Assembly: GCF_002234575.2 (NCBI RefSeq)
Contig: NZ_CP022464.2
Span: forward strand, 5,766,001-5,830,000
Source of the DNA: Enterocloster bolteae
Lineage (GTDB): Bacteria; Bacillota; Clostridia; Lachnospirales; Lachnospiraceae
DNA: 64,000 nt
Direction of reading: 5' to 3'
Shown: positions 49,402-58,383 of the stretch, in pieces
How positions within the stretch are numbered: position 1 is the first letter of the stretch
How the letters are laid out: every line of letters starts with the position of its first letter
Notes under the pieces: model-generated
Seen by the model: only the letters and a program-made list of their open reading frames with translations
The model's database searches: none
Told to the model about the DNA's origin: nothing
Translations under genes and position numbers: made by a program

Positions 49402-51138
49402 TTACATCATCTTATCCACCATGGCCATCACAGCCGCGCCCAGCGCTTCAGACTTGGCGTCGGCATCCTCCATGGAGCTGCCCTTGATACCATAGTAGAA
49501 CTTAATCTTAGGCTCTGTTCCGGACGGTCTCACACAGATCCATGCGCCGTCGTTTAAATCATAGTACAGCACGTTGGAGGAAGGAAGGCCTGTAGGCTTT
49601 ACTTCCCCGGAAGCCATATCCTTTATGGTATCCAGCTTGTAATCCCTGGCGGAAACCACCTTATAACCGCCCACCTCTTTTGGTGTATTGTTCCTCAAAG
49701 TCTCCATGATGGACTGAATCTTAGCCAGGCCCTCAATACCGGATAAGCCGATAGACTTAACCGCATCCTTGTAATAGCCGTACTTCTCATACATGGCAAC
49801 CATGGCATCCCACAGGGTCATTCCCTTCTGCTTATAGTAAGCAGCTGCCTCGCAAAGGGCTGCGGTAGCGGAAATGGCGTCCTTGTCACGGGCATAGGTG
49901 CCAATCAGACATCCATAGCTCTCCTCCATACCAAAGAGGTATGTGCCGCGGCCTGTCTTCTCATTCTTTAATACCTGCTGCCCAATCCACTTGAAACCGG
50001 TGAGCACTTCAATCAGTTCACAGCCGTATTCCTTTGCCACTGCGTCAATCAGATTGGTGGAAACAATGGATTTGATGACCTGCCCGTCATCCGGAATCTT
50101 GCCTGCTGCCTTTTTCTGGCTCAGCACGTACTCACACAGAAGGGAACCGGACATGTTGCCTGTCAGCGGGATGTACTCTCCTGACCCGGCGTCCTTAACA
50201 TATACGCCCAGACGGTCTGCATCCGGATCCGTAGCCAGAACCAGGTCCGCATTCTTTTCCGCGGCCAGCTTAAGGCCCAGTGAAAATGCTTCTGCTGCTT
50301 CCGGATTTGGATAGCTTACCGTAGGGAAGCCGCCGTCCGGCAGTTCCTGCTCAGGCACTACATATACATGGGTGAATCCCAGTTCCTTCATCACTCTTCT
50401 GGCCGGAATATTTCCTGTGCCGTGAAGCGGCGTGTACACAATGCTGATCTGGTCCTGCATCTCATCAATGGCCTTCTGGTTCACAACCTGGGCCTTGACC
50501 TGGGCAATGTACTTATCGTCGATTTCCCTGCCGATAACCTCATACTTGCCTGCTGCTGCGGCAGATGCCTCGTCCGTGGTCTTTACCGTGGACAGGTCCT
50601 CTATGGCCAGCACTTCCTCTGTCACACCTTTGTCATGAGGCGGTGTAAACTGGGCGCCGTCCTCCCAGTATACCTTGTATCCGTTGTACTCAGGCGGGTT
50701 ATGGCTGGCTGTAATATTGATGCCGGCTATACATCCCAGTTCCCTCACTGCAAAGGACAGCTCAGGTGTGGGACGCAGGGACTCGAACTTGTATGCCTTG
50801 ATTCCGTTGGCTGCCAGAGTCATGGCCGCCTCCATGGCAAATTCCGGGGACATATGGCGGGAGTCATATGCAATCGCCACGCCCTTATCTGCTCCGCCCT
50901 GCTTTATAATGTAGTTGGCAAGGCCCTGGGTGGCACGTCTCACCACATAAATATTCATCCGGTTAATGCCGGCGCCGATAACACCTCGCAGTCCTGCTGT
51001 TCCGAACTCCAGGTCCATATAAAAACGCTCTTTAATCTCATTTTCGTCACCTTCAATGGCGCGAAGCTCTGCTTTTGTGTCCTCATCAAAATAGGGGTTT
51101 GATAACCATTCCTGGTATATCTTCATGTAATCTTTCAT
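49402..51138 (-). CDS. Phosphoglucomutase (alpha-D-phosphohexomutase family)
   Basis: Interconverts glucose-1-phosphate and glucose-6-phosphate, feeding UDP-glucose and wall polymers. The 578-residue protein shows the four active-site loops: the phosphoserine loop ITASHNPPEYNGYK (Ser at about 145), metal-binding ATDPDADRLGVYV, sugar-binding GMEESYGCLIG, and phosphate-binding RPSGTEPKIKFYYG. FGTAGLRG is near the N-terminus. The start MKDYMKIYQEW at 51138 has GGAGGG; a 16-codon upstream extension is rejected. It could supply precursor to the ICE-encoded UDP-glucose dehydrogenase. Confidence 0.93.
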   Translation of the reverse strand: MKDYMKIYQEWLSNPYFDEDTKAELRAIEGDENEIKERFYMDLEFGTAGLRGVIGAGINRMNIYVVRRATQGLANYIIKQGGADKGVAIAYDSRHMSPEFAMEAAMTLAANGIKAYKFESLRPTPELSFAVRELGCIAGINITASHNPPEYNGYKVYWEDGAQFTPPHDKGVTEEVLAIEDLSTVKTTDEASAAAAGKYEVIGREIDDKYIAQVKAQVVNQKAIDEMQDQISIVYTPLHGTGNIPARRVMKELGFTHVYVVPEQELPDGGFPTVSYPNPEAAEAFSLGLKLAAEKNADLVLATDPDADRLGVYVKDAGSGEYIPLTGNMSGSLLCEYVLSQKKAAGKIPDDGQVIKSIVSTNLIDAVAKEYGCELIEVLTGFKWIGQQVLKNEKTGRGTYLFGMEESYGCLIGTYARDKDAISATAALCEAAAYYKQKGMTLWDAMVAMYEKYGYYKDAVKSIGLSGIEGLAKIQSIMETLRNNTPKEVGGYKVVSARDYKLDTIKDMASGEVKPTGLPSSNVLYYDLNDGAWICVRPSGTEPKIKFYYGIKGSSMEDADAKSEALGAAVMAMVDKMM

Positions 51139-51290
51139 TTTATACTCCCTCCTGAATGTGATATTCCCCGCATGACCTGCCGGCATTCTGCTGCAGCACA
51201 GCCGGAAAGGCCGGTCCGCAGCGTATTTTCTGATTAAGATTATACTATATCAAACCAGAAAAAGGAAGTACAACCCTCTATTATTTTTCG

Positions 51291-52409
51291 TCAGACACAG
51301 CCCTTACAGTCCGCTTTCAGGCGTTTTAAAAAGCTGTTCCTGGCCTGCTGCTGTTCCTCCAGGCCCCGCAGTTTATCAGTATTCCGGGCCGGTATCCAGG
51401 CCTTGTTGGCGTTGTAGTAAAAGTTAAGCTGTTTCCAGTATTTTTCAGGATAAAGGAACAGGTAGTACAGGCATCCCCTCTCCTTCGGCTCCATGGGCAG
51501 CACCCTCTCATAGGAATCCAGCATCGACAGTCCCAGATCCAGGTTCCATCCGTGCTTTTCCATGACCTTGCGCATGAAACGGTACAGGTCCGATATCTGT
51601 ATTCCAAGATGCATCCGGTTGTACTCGATGATGGCTGTGTAATTGCCTCCCATGAGCACATGGTGCTGATCCAGATCCCCATGGCACAGGTACAGGGGCT
51701 TCCTGTCCTTTTTGACGGGAGGCTGGACCTCCGCTGCCTCCAGGGCATCCTGGTCCTCCTGGTATGGCCCCAGCTTCAGGCATTTCCCGGTATTATACGG
51801 TCCGGTGCCCTCTGACGGCAGTTCATCCGCTCCGGGCCACAGCTCCCGTATGCCCTGTACCGCTTCCAGGGCCTGGTCGTAAAACATCTGATAGCTGCCG
51901 ATGACGCACAGCTCAAATTCTGTTTTTTTGCGCTTGGACCTGATATAATTCCTGGCCCGCTGCATTTCCCGGTTATGGCGCTCCAGCTCCTCTTCCAGAG
52001 GGCCGGACAGGATGGAACCCATGTTCCACTCTTCCTTAAACTCAATCTTTCGCAGCTGGCTGTGCAGCATGGCCAGCCTGGACAGGGCCTGGCGTATTTC
52101 ATATCCGTCTTTTATATTGCATTCCCGGTCCAAAAACCAGTCCTTTAATATGTATCTGGTGCCGTCGCCGGTCACGGTCATCAGGCCGCCTTCCCTGTTC
52201 CGCAGGTACCGGTCAGCCCTCAGGCTTCCTCTGGTATCCAGCCGTCCTAAGACCTCGTCCTCAAACTCCAGACGCCTGGCTGTCCCACGGTATTCCTTTA
52301 AAAGCCTGCAGCCCTGGTCTGTCTCGCAGATCCAGGAACCGCGGCCTTTTCTCACGGCTCTTACTTCCATATCATATTGTTCTAAGGCTTCCACGTACTT
52401 CTCGTTCAT
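51291..52409 (-). CDS. CotS-family spore-coat-like protein
   Basis: A 372-residue protein of the CotS/aminoglycoside-phosphotransferase-like fold. The Brenner-type motif is present as LYLCHGDLDQHHVLMGGNYT (about residue 235), followed by YNRMHLGIQISDLYRFMRKV where the metal-binding Asp would lie. CotS proteins in Bacillus are spore coat components. GGAGGGG is 6 nt before the ATG at 52409; an upstream GTG is ignored. The gene shows that the host comes from a spore-forming lineage. Confidence 0.8.
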   Translation of the reverse strand: MNEKYVEALEQYDMEVRAVRKGRGSWICETDQGCRLLKEYRGTARRLEFEDEVLGRLDTRGSLRADRYLRNREGGLMTVTGDGTRYILKDWFLDRECNIKDGYEIRQALSRLAMLHSQLRKIEFKEEWNMGSILSGPLEEELERHNREMQRARNYIRSKRKKTEFELCVIGSYQMFYDQALEAVQGIRELWPGADELPSEGTGPYNTGKCLKLGPYQEDQDALEAAEVQPPVKKDRKPLYLCHGDLDQHHVLMGGNYTAIIEYNRMHLGIQISDLYRFMRKVMEKHGWNLDLGLSMLDSYERVLPMEPKERGCLYYLFLYPEKYWKQLNFYYNANKAWIPARNTDKLRGLEEQQQARNSFLKRLKADCKGCV

Positions 52410-52733
52410 CCACAACCCCTCCACACTCTTATCCCATCACATTTAGTCGAAACGGGAAGCTGCCGTTTCAGCTACTTCTAGGGTATGTAAAGATTTGGTT
52501 GTTTATGACAGGAGAAATGGCGTACCGTCCCTATTTCCCACTTTGTATATAATGTACAAACTGTTTGCGCAATTCAGGCGCTATCATGCCCATCCGAAAA
52601 CACCCCCAAAGCGGCGAATCATCATATATGATTTCCTTGCTCCGGGGGTGTTTCATTTATTTGTTTGTTATTCTGTTTGTTATTCTGCCTGTTTTTTGTC
52701 TTTTTTTCTATTTACCTGCCTATATTGGCCTGC
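52410..52733. other. Intergenic region with trmL terminator
   Basis: No gene in these 324 bases. The only clear element is the terminator at 52597-52653. The remainder is T-rich (52655-52720) with no open frame of note. Confidence 0.5.
52597..52653. terminator. Terminator downstream of trmL
   Basis: AAAACACCCCC (52597-52607) and GGGGGTGTTT (52644-52653) form a 10 bp stem with T tract on the minus strand, ending the lrp-aminotransferase-trmL operon. A small internal stem ATCATATATGAT is in the loop. Confidence 0.75.
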
Positions 52734-53240
52734 CTATTCATCCTTCCAGTGCAGATGGTGAAGCTGGCCCCTCAGCTCCAGTTTCTCAAACCCATTCTGC
52801 CGCAGCGCCTCGTACAGTACAATTGCCGCGGAATTGGACAGGTTCAGGGAACGGATGTCGCCCCACATGGGAATCCGGATACAGTGGTCCTCATTGTGCA
52901 CCAGAATCTCCTCCGGGATGCCGGCGCTTTCCCTGCCGAACATGAGATAGCAGTCCGGACCGTAGGTCACGTCGGAATACACCTTGCGGGCTTTGGTGGT
53001 GGCAAAGTACATGTTGCCTGAGGCCTGGGGATTGCGCTCCAGGAAATCTTTATAATCGCTGTACACAGTCACGTCCAGTTTGTCCCAATAGTCCAGCCCT
53101 GCCCTCTTTAAGGCCTTTTCATTGAGCTTAAACCCCAAAGGCTCGATGAGGTGGAGCCTGGTCTGGGTGGCAACGCAGGTCCGGCCGATATTGCCTGTGT
53201 TGGATGGCATTTCCGGTTCTAATAGTACGATATTCATCAT
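52734..53240 (-). CDS. trmL: tRNA (cytidine/uridine-2'-O-)-methyltransferase TrmL
   Basis: Adds a 2'-O-methyl group to the wobble nucleotide of certain leucine tRNAs. The 168-residue SPOUT methylase has the hallmarks EPEMPSNTGNIGRTCVATQT at the N-terminus, LMFGRESAGIPEEI in the middle, and the knot motif RIPMWGDIRSLNLSNSAAIV. It is the last gene of the Lrp-aminotransferase-trmL set, 19 nt after the aminotransferase. Confidence 0.92.
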   Translation of the reverse strand: MMNIVLLEPEMPSNTGNIGRTCVATQTRLHLIEPLGFKLNEKALKRAGLDYWDKLDVTVYSDYKDFLERNPQASGNMYFATTKARKVYSDVTYGPDCYLMFGRESAGIPEEILVHNEDHCIRIPMWGDIRSLNLSNSAAIVLYEALRQNGFEKLELRGQLHHLHWKDE

Positions 53241-53259
53241 GGTATGCCGCGCCTTTCTG

Positions 53260-54432
53260 TTATTCCCTGCCGTCCAGTCTTTTTACGAACCGTTCCATGC
53301 GTCCCAGAGCCTCTTTCAGGTTATCCAGGGAGTAGGCGTAGGATACCCTTACGAATCCCTCCCCGCAGTCTCCAAACGCAGTACCCGGCACCACAGCTAC
53401 CTTTTCCTCTTCCAGGAACCGGGTGGCAAATTCCTCTGATGTCATCCCAAAGCGGCTGATGTTGGGGAAGGTGTAAAACGCGCCCATTGGCTCAAAGCAG
53501 GTAAGGCCCATCTCCTCATAAGCGTGGAGAAGGAAACGCCTGCGCTGATTGTAGGATTCCCGCATCATGGATACATCCGGGTCCCCGTTCTTCATGGCTG
53601 ATACAGCAGCGTACTGGCTGGTGGTAGGGGCGCACATGATAGCGTACTGGTGAATCTTTAACATCTGTTCCAGAATGATATGGGGCGCTGCGGCATAGCC
53701 CAGACGCCAGCCCGTCATGGCATAGGCCTTGGAGAAGCCATTGATAAGCACGGTCCTCTCTTTCATGCCCGGGAAGGAGGCAATGGTCACATGGCGCTTT
53801 CCATTGTATGTCAGTTCTGAATAAATCTCATCGGAAATCACAAACAGGTCTTTTTCCAGGACGATTTTTACAATTTCTTCCAGTTCTTCCTTTTCCATAA
53901 TGGCGCCTGTCGGGTTGTTGGGGAAGGGAAGGACGAGAATCTTGGTCTTGTCTGTAATCTTCTCCAGAAGCTTTTCCGGGGTCAGCTTGAACTGGTCCTT
54001 TTCCTCCAGCTCAATGGTTACGGGCACACCGTCTGCCAGTGTAACGCAGGGCATATAGGATACATAACTGGGCTGGGGAATCAGTACCTCGTCCCCCTCG
54101 TTTAACATAGCCCTCAGCGCAATGTCGATGGCCTCACTTCCGCCTACCGTTACCAGTATCTCCTGGTCCGGGTCATATGTAACGCCGCATCTGCGTTTTA
54201 AATATTCGCATATCTCCACTTTAAGGGGCTTTAAGCCGGCATTGGAGGTGTAGAAGGTACGCCCCTTTTCCAGGGAGTAGATACCCTCCTCGCGGATATG
54301 CCAGGGCGTCTCAAAGTCAGGCTCGCCCACGCCCAGGGAGATGGCGTCCTTCATCTCGCTTACAATATCAAAAAATTTACGGATACCGGACGGCGGTATC
54401 TTTACGATTTTATCTGATAATGGGTTTCTCAT
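53260..54432 (-). CDS. PLP-dependent aminotransferase, class I/II
   Basis: A 390-residue fold-type I aminotransferase. The PLP-Lys motif NGFSKAYAMTGWRLGYAAAP (Lys at about 235), the Asn/Pro motif FPNNPTGAIMEKEEL, Asp/Tyr in FVISDEIYSELTYNG, and the C-terminal Arg in VRVSYAYSLDNL. It is closest to the aspartate/aromatic group (PatA/AspC-like); the substrate is not clear. The 4 nt ATGA overlap with the upstream Lrp-like regulator suggests the regulator controls this gene in response to an amino acid. Confidence 0.9.
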   Translation of the reverse strand: MRNPLSDKIVKIPPSGIRKFFDIVSEMKDAISLGVGEPDFETPWHIREEGIYSLEKGRTFYTSNAGLKPLKVEICEYLKRRCGVTYDPDQEILVTVGGSEAIDIALRAMLNEGDEVLIPQPSYVSYMPCVTLADGVPVTIELEEKDQFKLTPEKLLEKITDKTKILVLPFPNNPTGAIMEKEELEEIVKIVLEKDLFVISDEIYSELTYNGKRHVTIASFPGMKERTVLINGFSKAYAMTGWRLGYAAAPHIILEQMLKIHQYAIMCAPTTSQYAAVSAMKNGDPDVSMMRESYNQRRRFLLHAYEEMGLTCFEPMGAFYTFPNISRFGMTSEEFATRFLEEEKVAVVPGTAFGDCGEGFVRVSYAYSLDNLKEALGRMERFVKRLDGRE

Positions 54433-54911
54433 GGAGTAATCAGCATCCTTTCATCCTGCACCTGCTCACTTATAATGGTGCCGTGGTCTTTGTATTTTTT
54501 CAATACGAAATGGGTTGCAGTGCTTAATACGGATTCCATCGGTCCCAGCTTGTCGGATACGAACTGGGCAATCTGGCGCATGGTCCTGCCCTCGATGAAC
54601 ACAGTGAAATCATAGGCGCCGCTCATGAGATACACGGCCTCCACCTCGCTGTACTGGTAAATGCGCTCTGCTATCTTGTCAAAGCCCATGCCCCTCTGCG
54701 GAGTCACCTTTACCTCGATTAACGCCACTACTTTTTCCTCACTGGTGTTATCCCAGTTAATCAGTGTGTGGTATCCGCAGATAATGTGTTCCTTCTCCAT
54801 TTCCGCTATCTCGTTGGCCACCGCTATTTCGCTTTCTCCCAGCAGCACGGCCAGGTCCTTAAGGTCGATTCTGCTGTTTTTCTCAATGACTGCAAGTATC
54901 TTTTCCCTCAT
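54429..54911 (-). CDS. Lrp/AsnC-family transcription regulator
   Basis: A 160-residue amino-acid-responsive DNA-binding protein: winged HTH (EKNSRIDLKDLAVLLGESEI, AVANEIAEMEKEHIICGYHT) at 1-60 and the RAM/effector domain (VVALIEVKVTPQRGMGFDKI, AVYLMSGAYDFTVFIEGRTM) at 65-145. It is the first gene of the operon with the aminotransferase. Two direct repeats and a palindrome in its upstream region may be its own operator. Confidence 0.9.
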   Translation of the reverse strand: MREKILAVIEKNSRIDLKDLAVLLGESEIAVANEIAEMEKEHIICGYHTLINWDNTSEEKVVALIEVKVTPQRGMGFDKIAERIYQYSEVEAVYLMSGAYDFTVFIEGRTMRQIAQFVSDKLGPMESVLSTATHFVLKKYKDHGTIISEQVQDERMLITP

Positions 54912-54937
54912 AATATATCATCCTCCATCCTTCCATT

Positions 54938-54984
54938 GTTTACATAACTTATTAAATTGCACAATTTATTAATTTACATAACTT
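54938..54984. promoter_or_regulatory. Candidate Lrp operator
   Basis: Two identical 12-mers TTTACATAACTT at 54939-54950 and 54973-54984 (34 bp period), enclosing the dyad AAATTG-CA-CAATTT. AT-rich repeats upstream of an lrp-type gene fit autoregulation. Confidence 0.5.
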
Positions 54985-54994
54985 CCAAACCGTC

Positions 54995-55588
54995 TCATAT
55001 TATCTTTGTCAGTTCGTCGGGCCGGGGCCGCTCTAAAAAACCTGCGCCCACCTGTCCGTGGCGTATCTGCCTGGCACTTCCCTCCGCCACACTTCCGATA
55101 ACGCCCGCAGGAATTCCTTCTTCCCTGAGCCTTCTCACCAGCTGTCCGCCCCTGTCTGACACCAGGACGGCGCAGTTTCCGCTGTACAGCCGGTAGGGAT
55201 TCAGCTCAAATAACTCACACACCTCTACCGTTACCTGCCTCACGGGCATACACCTGAGGTCCGCATCAATTCCCGCGTTAAATATACCTGATAAATTCCA
55301 AAGGGCAGCTAATACGCCGCCCTCTCCTGCATACTCGTAAACAGTGAAGGAGCAGTGCTCCTCCTTCTGTTCACGTTTTATCCATTGTTCCACGGAATAT
55401 GGCTCCGTTTCATCCAGACACCTTAAGAACATAGACGAAAAGCGCGTTTTAAGGAAATCCCGCTTTTCTGCTCCTATCTTTACAGTCCCTGCAAATCCCG
55501 CATAACCGGCCATCACCAAATCCTGACCCGGTCTCATAAAGCCGTCGCGCTTCTCAAACCCGCCCGGTCCCTGTCCTGCCGTACGCAT
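54995..55588 (-). CDS. AIR-synthase-related (PurM/HypE-like) C-terminal domain protein
   Basis: A 197-residue protein resembling the AIR-synthase/HypE superfamily C-terminal half (VYEYAGEGGVLAALWNLSGI, VEVCELFELNPYRLYSGNCA, VLVSDRGGQLVRRLREEGIP, then VIGSVAEGSARQIRHG). The N-terminal ATP-binding domain of the family is missing, and no hydrogenase genes are nearby, so its reaction is unknown. Its ATG overlaps the VanW-gene stop codon by one base (TAATG), so it is translationally coupled to a secreted protein, an unusual pairing. Confidence 0.72.
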   Translation of the reverse strand: MRTAGQGPGGFEKRDGFMRPGQDLVMAGYAGFAGTVKIGAEKRDFLKTRFSSMFLRCLDETEPYSVEQWIKREQKEEHCSFTVYEYAGEGGVLAALWNLSGIFNAGIDADLRCMPVRQVTVEVCELFELNPYRLYSGNCAVLVSDRGGQLVRRLREEGIPAGVIGSVAEGSARQIRHGQVGAGFLERPRPDELTKII

Positions 55589-57171
55589 TATGGTCCCTCC
55601 ACCGGGGTGACCGTGGGGCCTCCCTGGGCCGGGGCAGGGTTTGCTGCGGGCGCCGGATTCGCTTCCGGGGCCGGATTCGCCGCGGGCGCCGGGTTCGCCT
55701 CCGGGGCCGGGGCCGGCTCAGGCGCCGGCTGCGTCACGCCCGGGCCTCCCTCCACGCCGGTTACCGGCGCTGTCTCTGCCGGAGCTGTATCCACAGGCGC
55801 CGTCACATCCGGCACAACCGGCAATGCTACCGGCAGATCAGGACCTACCCGGTAAATGGCCTTGGATGCATTGTAGGTGTCCTTGTTAAGCAGGGTTCTC
55901 TCCTGCTCCACGCCGTCCACCGTCACTACCTTCCATAATCTGGATCTAAGTCCTGTGTGGGAGGACTGGACCTTGACCCTTGCTCCCGGAGCCAGGGTGT
56001 TGTCTACAATGAGCTGCGGCTCTCCCGGACTGGTGCTTCCCAGGGTTTCAGACACGTATTCCACCTTGCGGTTAGCCGGTCTGGTCTCCTTGCCGTATAT
56101 GGTGAAGGTAAGCTTCCTGCCGGAGGTATAACCCTCCACATAAATAGGGGTACTGTAATTGTTCTTTATCTTAATATCCTTATAAGTGCCTGCAATGGCC
56201 GCGTCCCTGGATGGTTTCACATAGGTGACAATCATGGAGTGGTTCTGTCTCTGGACAATCTCCACCTCCGCTTCCAGGGAAGCGTTATACAGAGTGGTAG
56301 CCAGCTGGCACACGCCTCCGCCGATGCTGTCCACGACCTGGCCGTTCTCATAAGCCGCCGCTGTCTTATACCCATTGGCTGTGGTAAAAGGCTGCAGGCA
56401 TTCATAGCCTGACAGGACATCCCCGGGCATAAGAACGTGACCGTTAATCTTGGCCGCGCCTACTGCCAGGTTGGTGGAGCGGGCTGCGCCGCTGCTGCTG
56501 AAATCAGTTGTATATGTGCCCAGCACATCCTGAATGGTAGCCAGGGCCTCACTGGTAATGACCGGCTGTTCTTCTGTTACCTGGGCTGTTACCTCTATCG
56601 GCTGGTCCAGTCCGCCTTCCAGGGCCTCGTTAAGGGCCGCCTCGGTTCCCGCCACGTCAACCACCCGGCCGGGTACAGAGTCCGTAATGACAAACTGTCC
56701 GTTTTCTCTGGTTATAGATGCATTCTGGGGCTCTGCCGTGATTCCCTGGCACTGTGTATCCACAAAGTTCTTCACCTTCGCGGAATCCACCTCTGTCTCC
56801 AGTTCAACCTCCACGGGCGCTGCCGCCAGATCTTTTTCAATCATGTACTGTTTAATCAGGCTGCCGCCGGCATACTGGCTGACCGCCTCATCAATTACGT
56901 CTGTGTTAATCCAGTGAAAGCCCAATTCCCCTGCTGTGGTGGCCACATCCTGTCCATCCACGCTGAGGGTCACTGACTGGGCCGCCAGGCCGTCCACATA
57001 TTCCTGGACCGCTGCCTTCGCCTCCTCAGCCGTCATTCCGGCCAGGCTCTGGCTGCCTGCGGTTATCCCGGCCGGCAGCACAGGCGCCGCCCAGGCAATC
57101 ACTGGAAATGCCGCAAGCAGCGCCATACTGATGGCCGCTGTCAGGCCGGCATTTCCTATACGATTCCTCAT
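55588..57171 (-). CDS. VanW-family secreted protein with G5-like domain and Ala-Pro tail
   Basis: A 527-residue exported protein. Signal peptide MRNRIGNAGLTAAISMALLA to about 28, a PG-binding-4-like region (60-200), VanW core with YECLQPFTTANGYKTAAAYE, GGGVCQLATTLYNASLEAEV and RQNHSMIVTYV (about 255-330), a beta-rich region with GTYKDIKIKNNYSTPIYVEG, and a G5-like domain (about 380-440). The end is a Pro-rich tail with PAPEANPAPAANPAP repeats that may span the wall. Its function is not established; in spite of the name it does not itself give vancomycin resistance. Confidence 0.87.
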   Translation of the reverse strand: MRNRIGNAGLTAAISMALLAAFPVIAWAAPVLPAGITAGSQSLAGMTAEEAKAAVQEYVDGLAAQSVTLSVDGQDVATTAGELGFHWINTDVIDEAVSQYAGGSLIKQYMIEKDLAAAPVEVELETEVDSAKVKNFVDTQCQGITAEPQNASITRENGQFVITDSVPGRVVDVAGTEAALNEALEGGLDQPIEVTAQVTEEQPVITSEALATIQDVLGTYTTDFSSSGAARSTNLAVGAAKINGHVLMPGDVLSGYECLQPFTTANGYKTAAAYENGQVVDSIGGGVCQLATTLYNASLEAEVEIVQRQNHSMIVTYVKPSRDAAIAGTYKDIKIKNNYSTPIYVEGYTSGRKLTFTIYGKETRPANRKVEYVSETLGSTSPGEPQLIVDNTLAPGARVKVQSSHTGLRSRLWKVVTVDGVEQERTLLNKDTYNASKAIYRVGPDLPVALPVVPDVTAPVDTAPAETAPVTGVEGGPGVTQPAPEPAPAPEANPAPAANPAPEANPAPAANPAPAQGGPTVTPVEGP

Positions 57172-57200
57172 AAATTCTCCTCTTCCAAACTGTAATGCAA

Positions 57201-57311
57201 TTAATACATAAGTGCGCTTAAGGCCATAGGAACAATCATAGCCAACACTAATACAACAACAATGATGGTGGAAATGATCTTCTTGGTCTTTGGATCTCTC
57301 ATATTAAGCAT
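57201..57311 (-). CDS. 36-residue membrane peptide
   Basis: MLNMRDPKTKKIISTIIVVV then LVLAMIVPMALSALMY: a positively charged start and one membrane helix. AGAGGTG precedes the ATG at good spacing. It lies between the exonuclease and VanW genes on the same strand. I know no function; similar very short single-helix proteins near wall-related genes are common in Clostridia. Confidence 0.6.
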   Translation of the reverse strand: MLNMRDPKTKKIISTIIVVVLVLAMIVPMALSALMY

Positions 57312-57354
57312 TGTACATTCACCTCTTTTAATAATATGCCTCAGAATCTCTTCT

Positions 57355-58092
57355 TTAGTCTTTCTGTTCCCCGGATATTCTGCTGGTCATCCGTCCGTAC
57401 TGGGAGATAATATTGTCAATCATCCGCGACACCTCACTGCGGCTCATGGCATCTATCTGCACAGTTACGTCTATTCTATGACATTTTAACAAATCGTGCA
57501 AGTATTCTTTTTGTCTTTTTGTGGCCGGCTGTTCTCTTTTTGCCTTATAAATCAAGGGTTTCGCCGCAAAAGCTTCCGGATGCTCCTCCCCGTGGCGGGC
57601 CATCATCACCTGATACAGCCCATGAGCCGCCTCCGCATCCGCCTGCGCCCGGTGGGCCGCAGACTGAGAAACCTCATAAAAAGAGCAGGCGCAGGTTAAA
57701 TTCCGTTTTACATCCTCAGGCATAAACAGCCGGCAGATGCCAAGGGTATCAATGCCCTCCCGTTCAAAATCCAGCCCGCTGTTCACAGCGGCCCGTTTCA
57801 GGAAAGCGTAATCAAACAATATATTATGCCCCAGTAAAGGCAGATTCCCGCAGAACCGGACCACATCTCCAATCGTATCCTCAATCACAGGGGCGTCCTT
57901 CACCATATCATCCGTAATCCCCGTAAGAGCCGTAATCCTCTCCCCCAGCTGCCGCCCAGGATTCACCAGGGTTACAAACCTTTCCTCCACCCGGCCGTCC
58001 TCCACTCTCAGGGCAGCAATTTCCGTTATCTTATCCAGCCTGGCCTCAAGTCCCGTCGTCTCCAGGTCCAGGGCTATGTACGAATTCGTCAT
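57355..58092 (-). CDS. DEDDh 3'-5' exonuclease (DnaQ/PolC-epsilon-like)
   Basis: A 245-residue protein with the exonuclease motifs YIALDLETTGLEARLDKITE (Exo I), LLGHNILFDYAFLKR (Exo II) and SAAHRAQADAEAAHGLYQVM (Exo III, HxxxxD). The C-terminal 60 residues (TKRQKEYLHDLLKCHRIDVT) form a small helical domain with DAMSRSEVSRMIDNII. It likely takes part in DNA repair or RNA/DNA end trimming rather than being the PolC subunit. Confidence 0.88.
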   Translation of the reverse strand: MTNSYIALDLETTGLEARLDKITEIAALRVEDGRVEERFVTLVNPGRQLGERITALTGITDDMVKDAPVIEDTIGDVVRFCGNLPLLGHNILFDYAFLKRAAVNSGLDFEREGIDTLGICRLFMPEDVKRNLTCACSFYEVSQSAAHRAQADAEAAHGLYQVMMARHGEEHPEAFAAKPLIYKAKREQPATKRQKEYLHDLLKCHRIDVTVQIDAMSRSEVSRMIDNIISQYGRMTSRISGEQKD

Positions 58093-58319
58093 ATCTTCCT
58101 CTTTCCAATAAACACCGTAAAACCATTATGAAATCATAGTTAAAGACAATCCTTATATTTATGACCCATTCTACTACACTTATGGAGGAAATGGAACTGG
58201 AAATAATAGAATAATAAAGAAATCAACATGGCACAGAACATTTTCATGAACAGGAACTGAATATTCATTGCAAAGAAAAGCATCCCCTCCTCCTTCATGG
58301 CCTGAGGATACAGTCCGCA

Positions 58320-58371
58320 AAGCGGGGCAGGGCGGGCAGCCGATCCCGTGGCTGCCTGCCCTGCCCCGCTT
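58320..58371. repeat. Long GC-rich hairpin downstream of the larA-like gene
   Basis: Arms of 22 bp (58320-58341 and 58350-58371) with one mismatch and an 8 nt loop, extended outward by CCGC/GCGG. It follows the larA-like stop codon (minus strand) by 13 nt but lacks a T run, so it may be a transcript-stabilising structure rather than a simple terminator. Confidence 0.7.
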
Positions 58372-58383
58372 CGCGGAGGTACC

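Noticed and set aside
55607..55889. Ala/Gly-rich antisense frames opposite the VanW C-terminus
   Set aside because: Produced by the repetitive Pro-Ala codons of the VanW tail; not independent genes.
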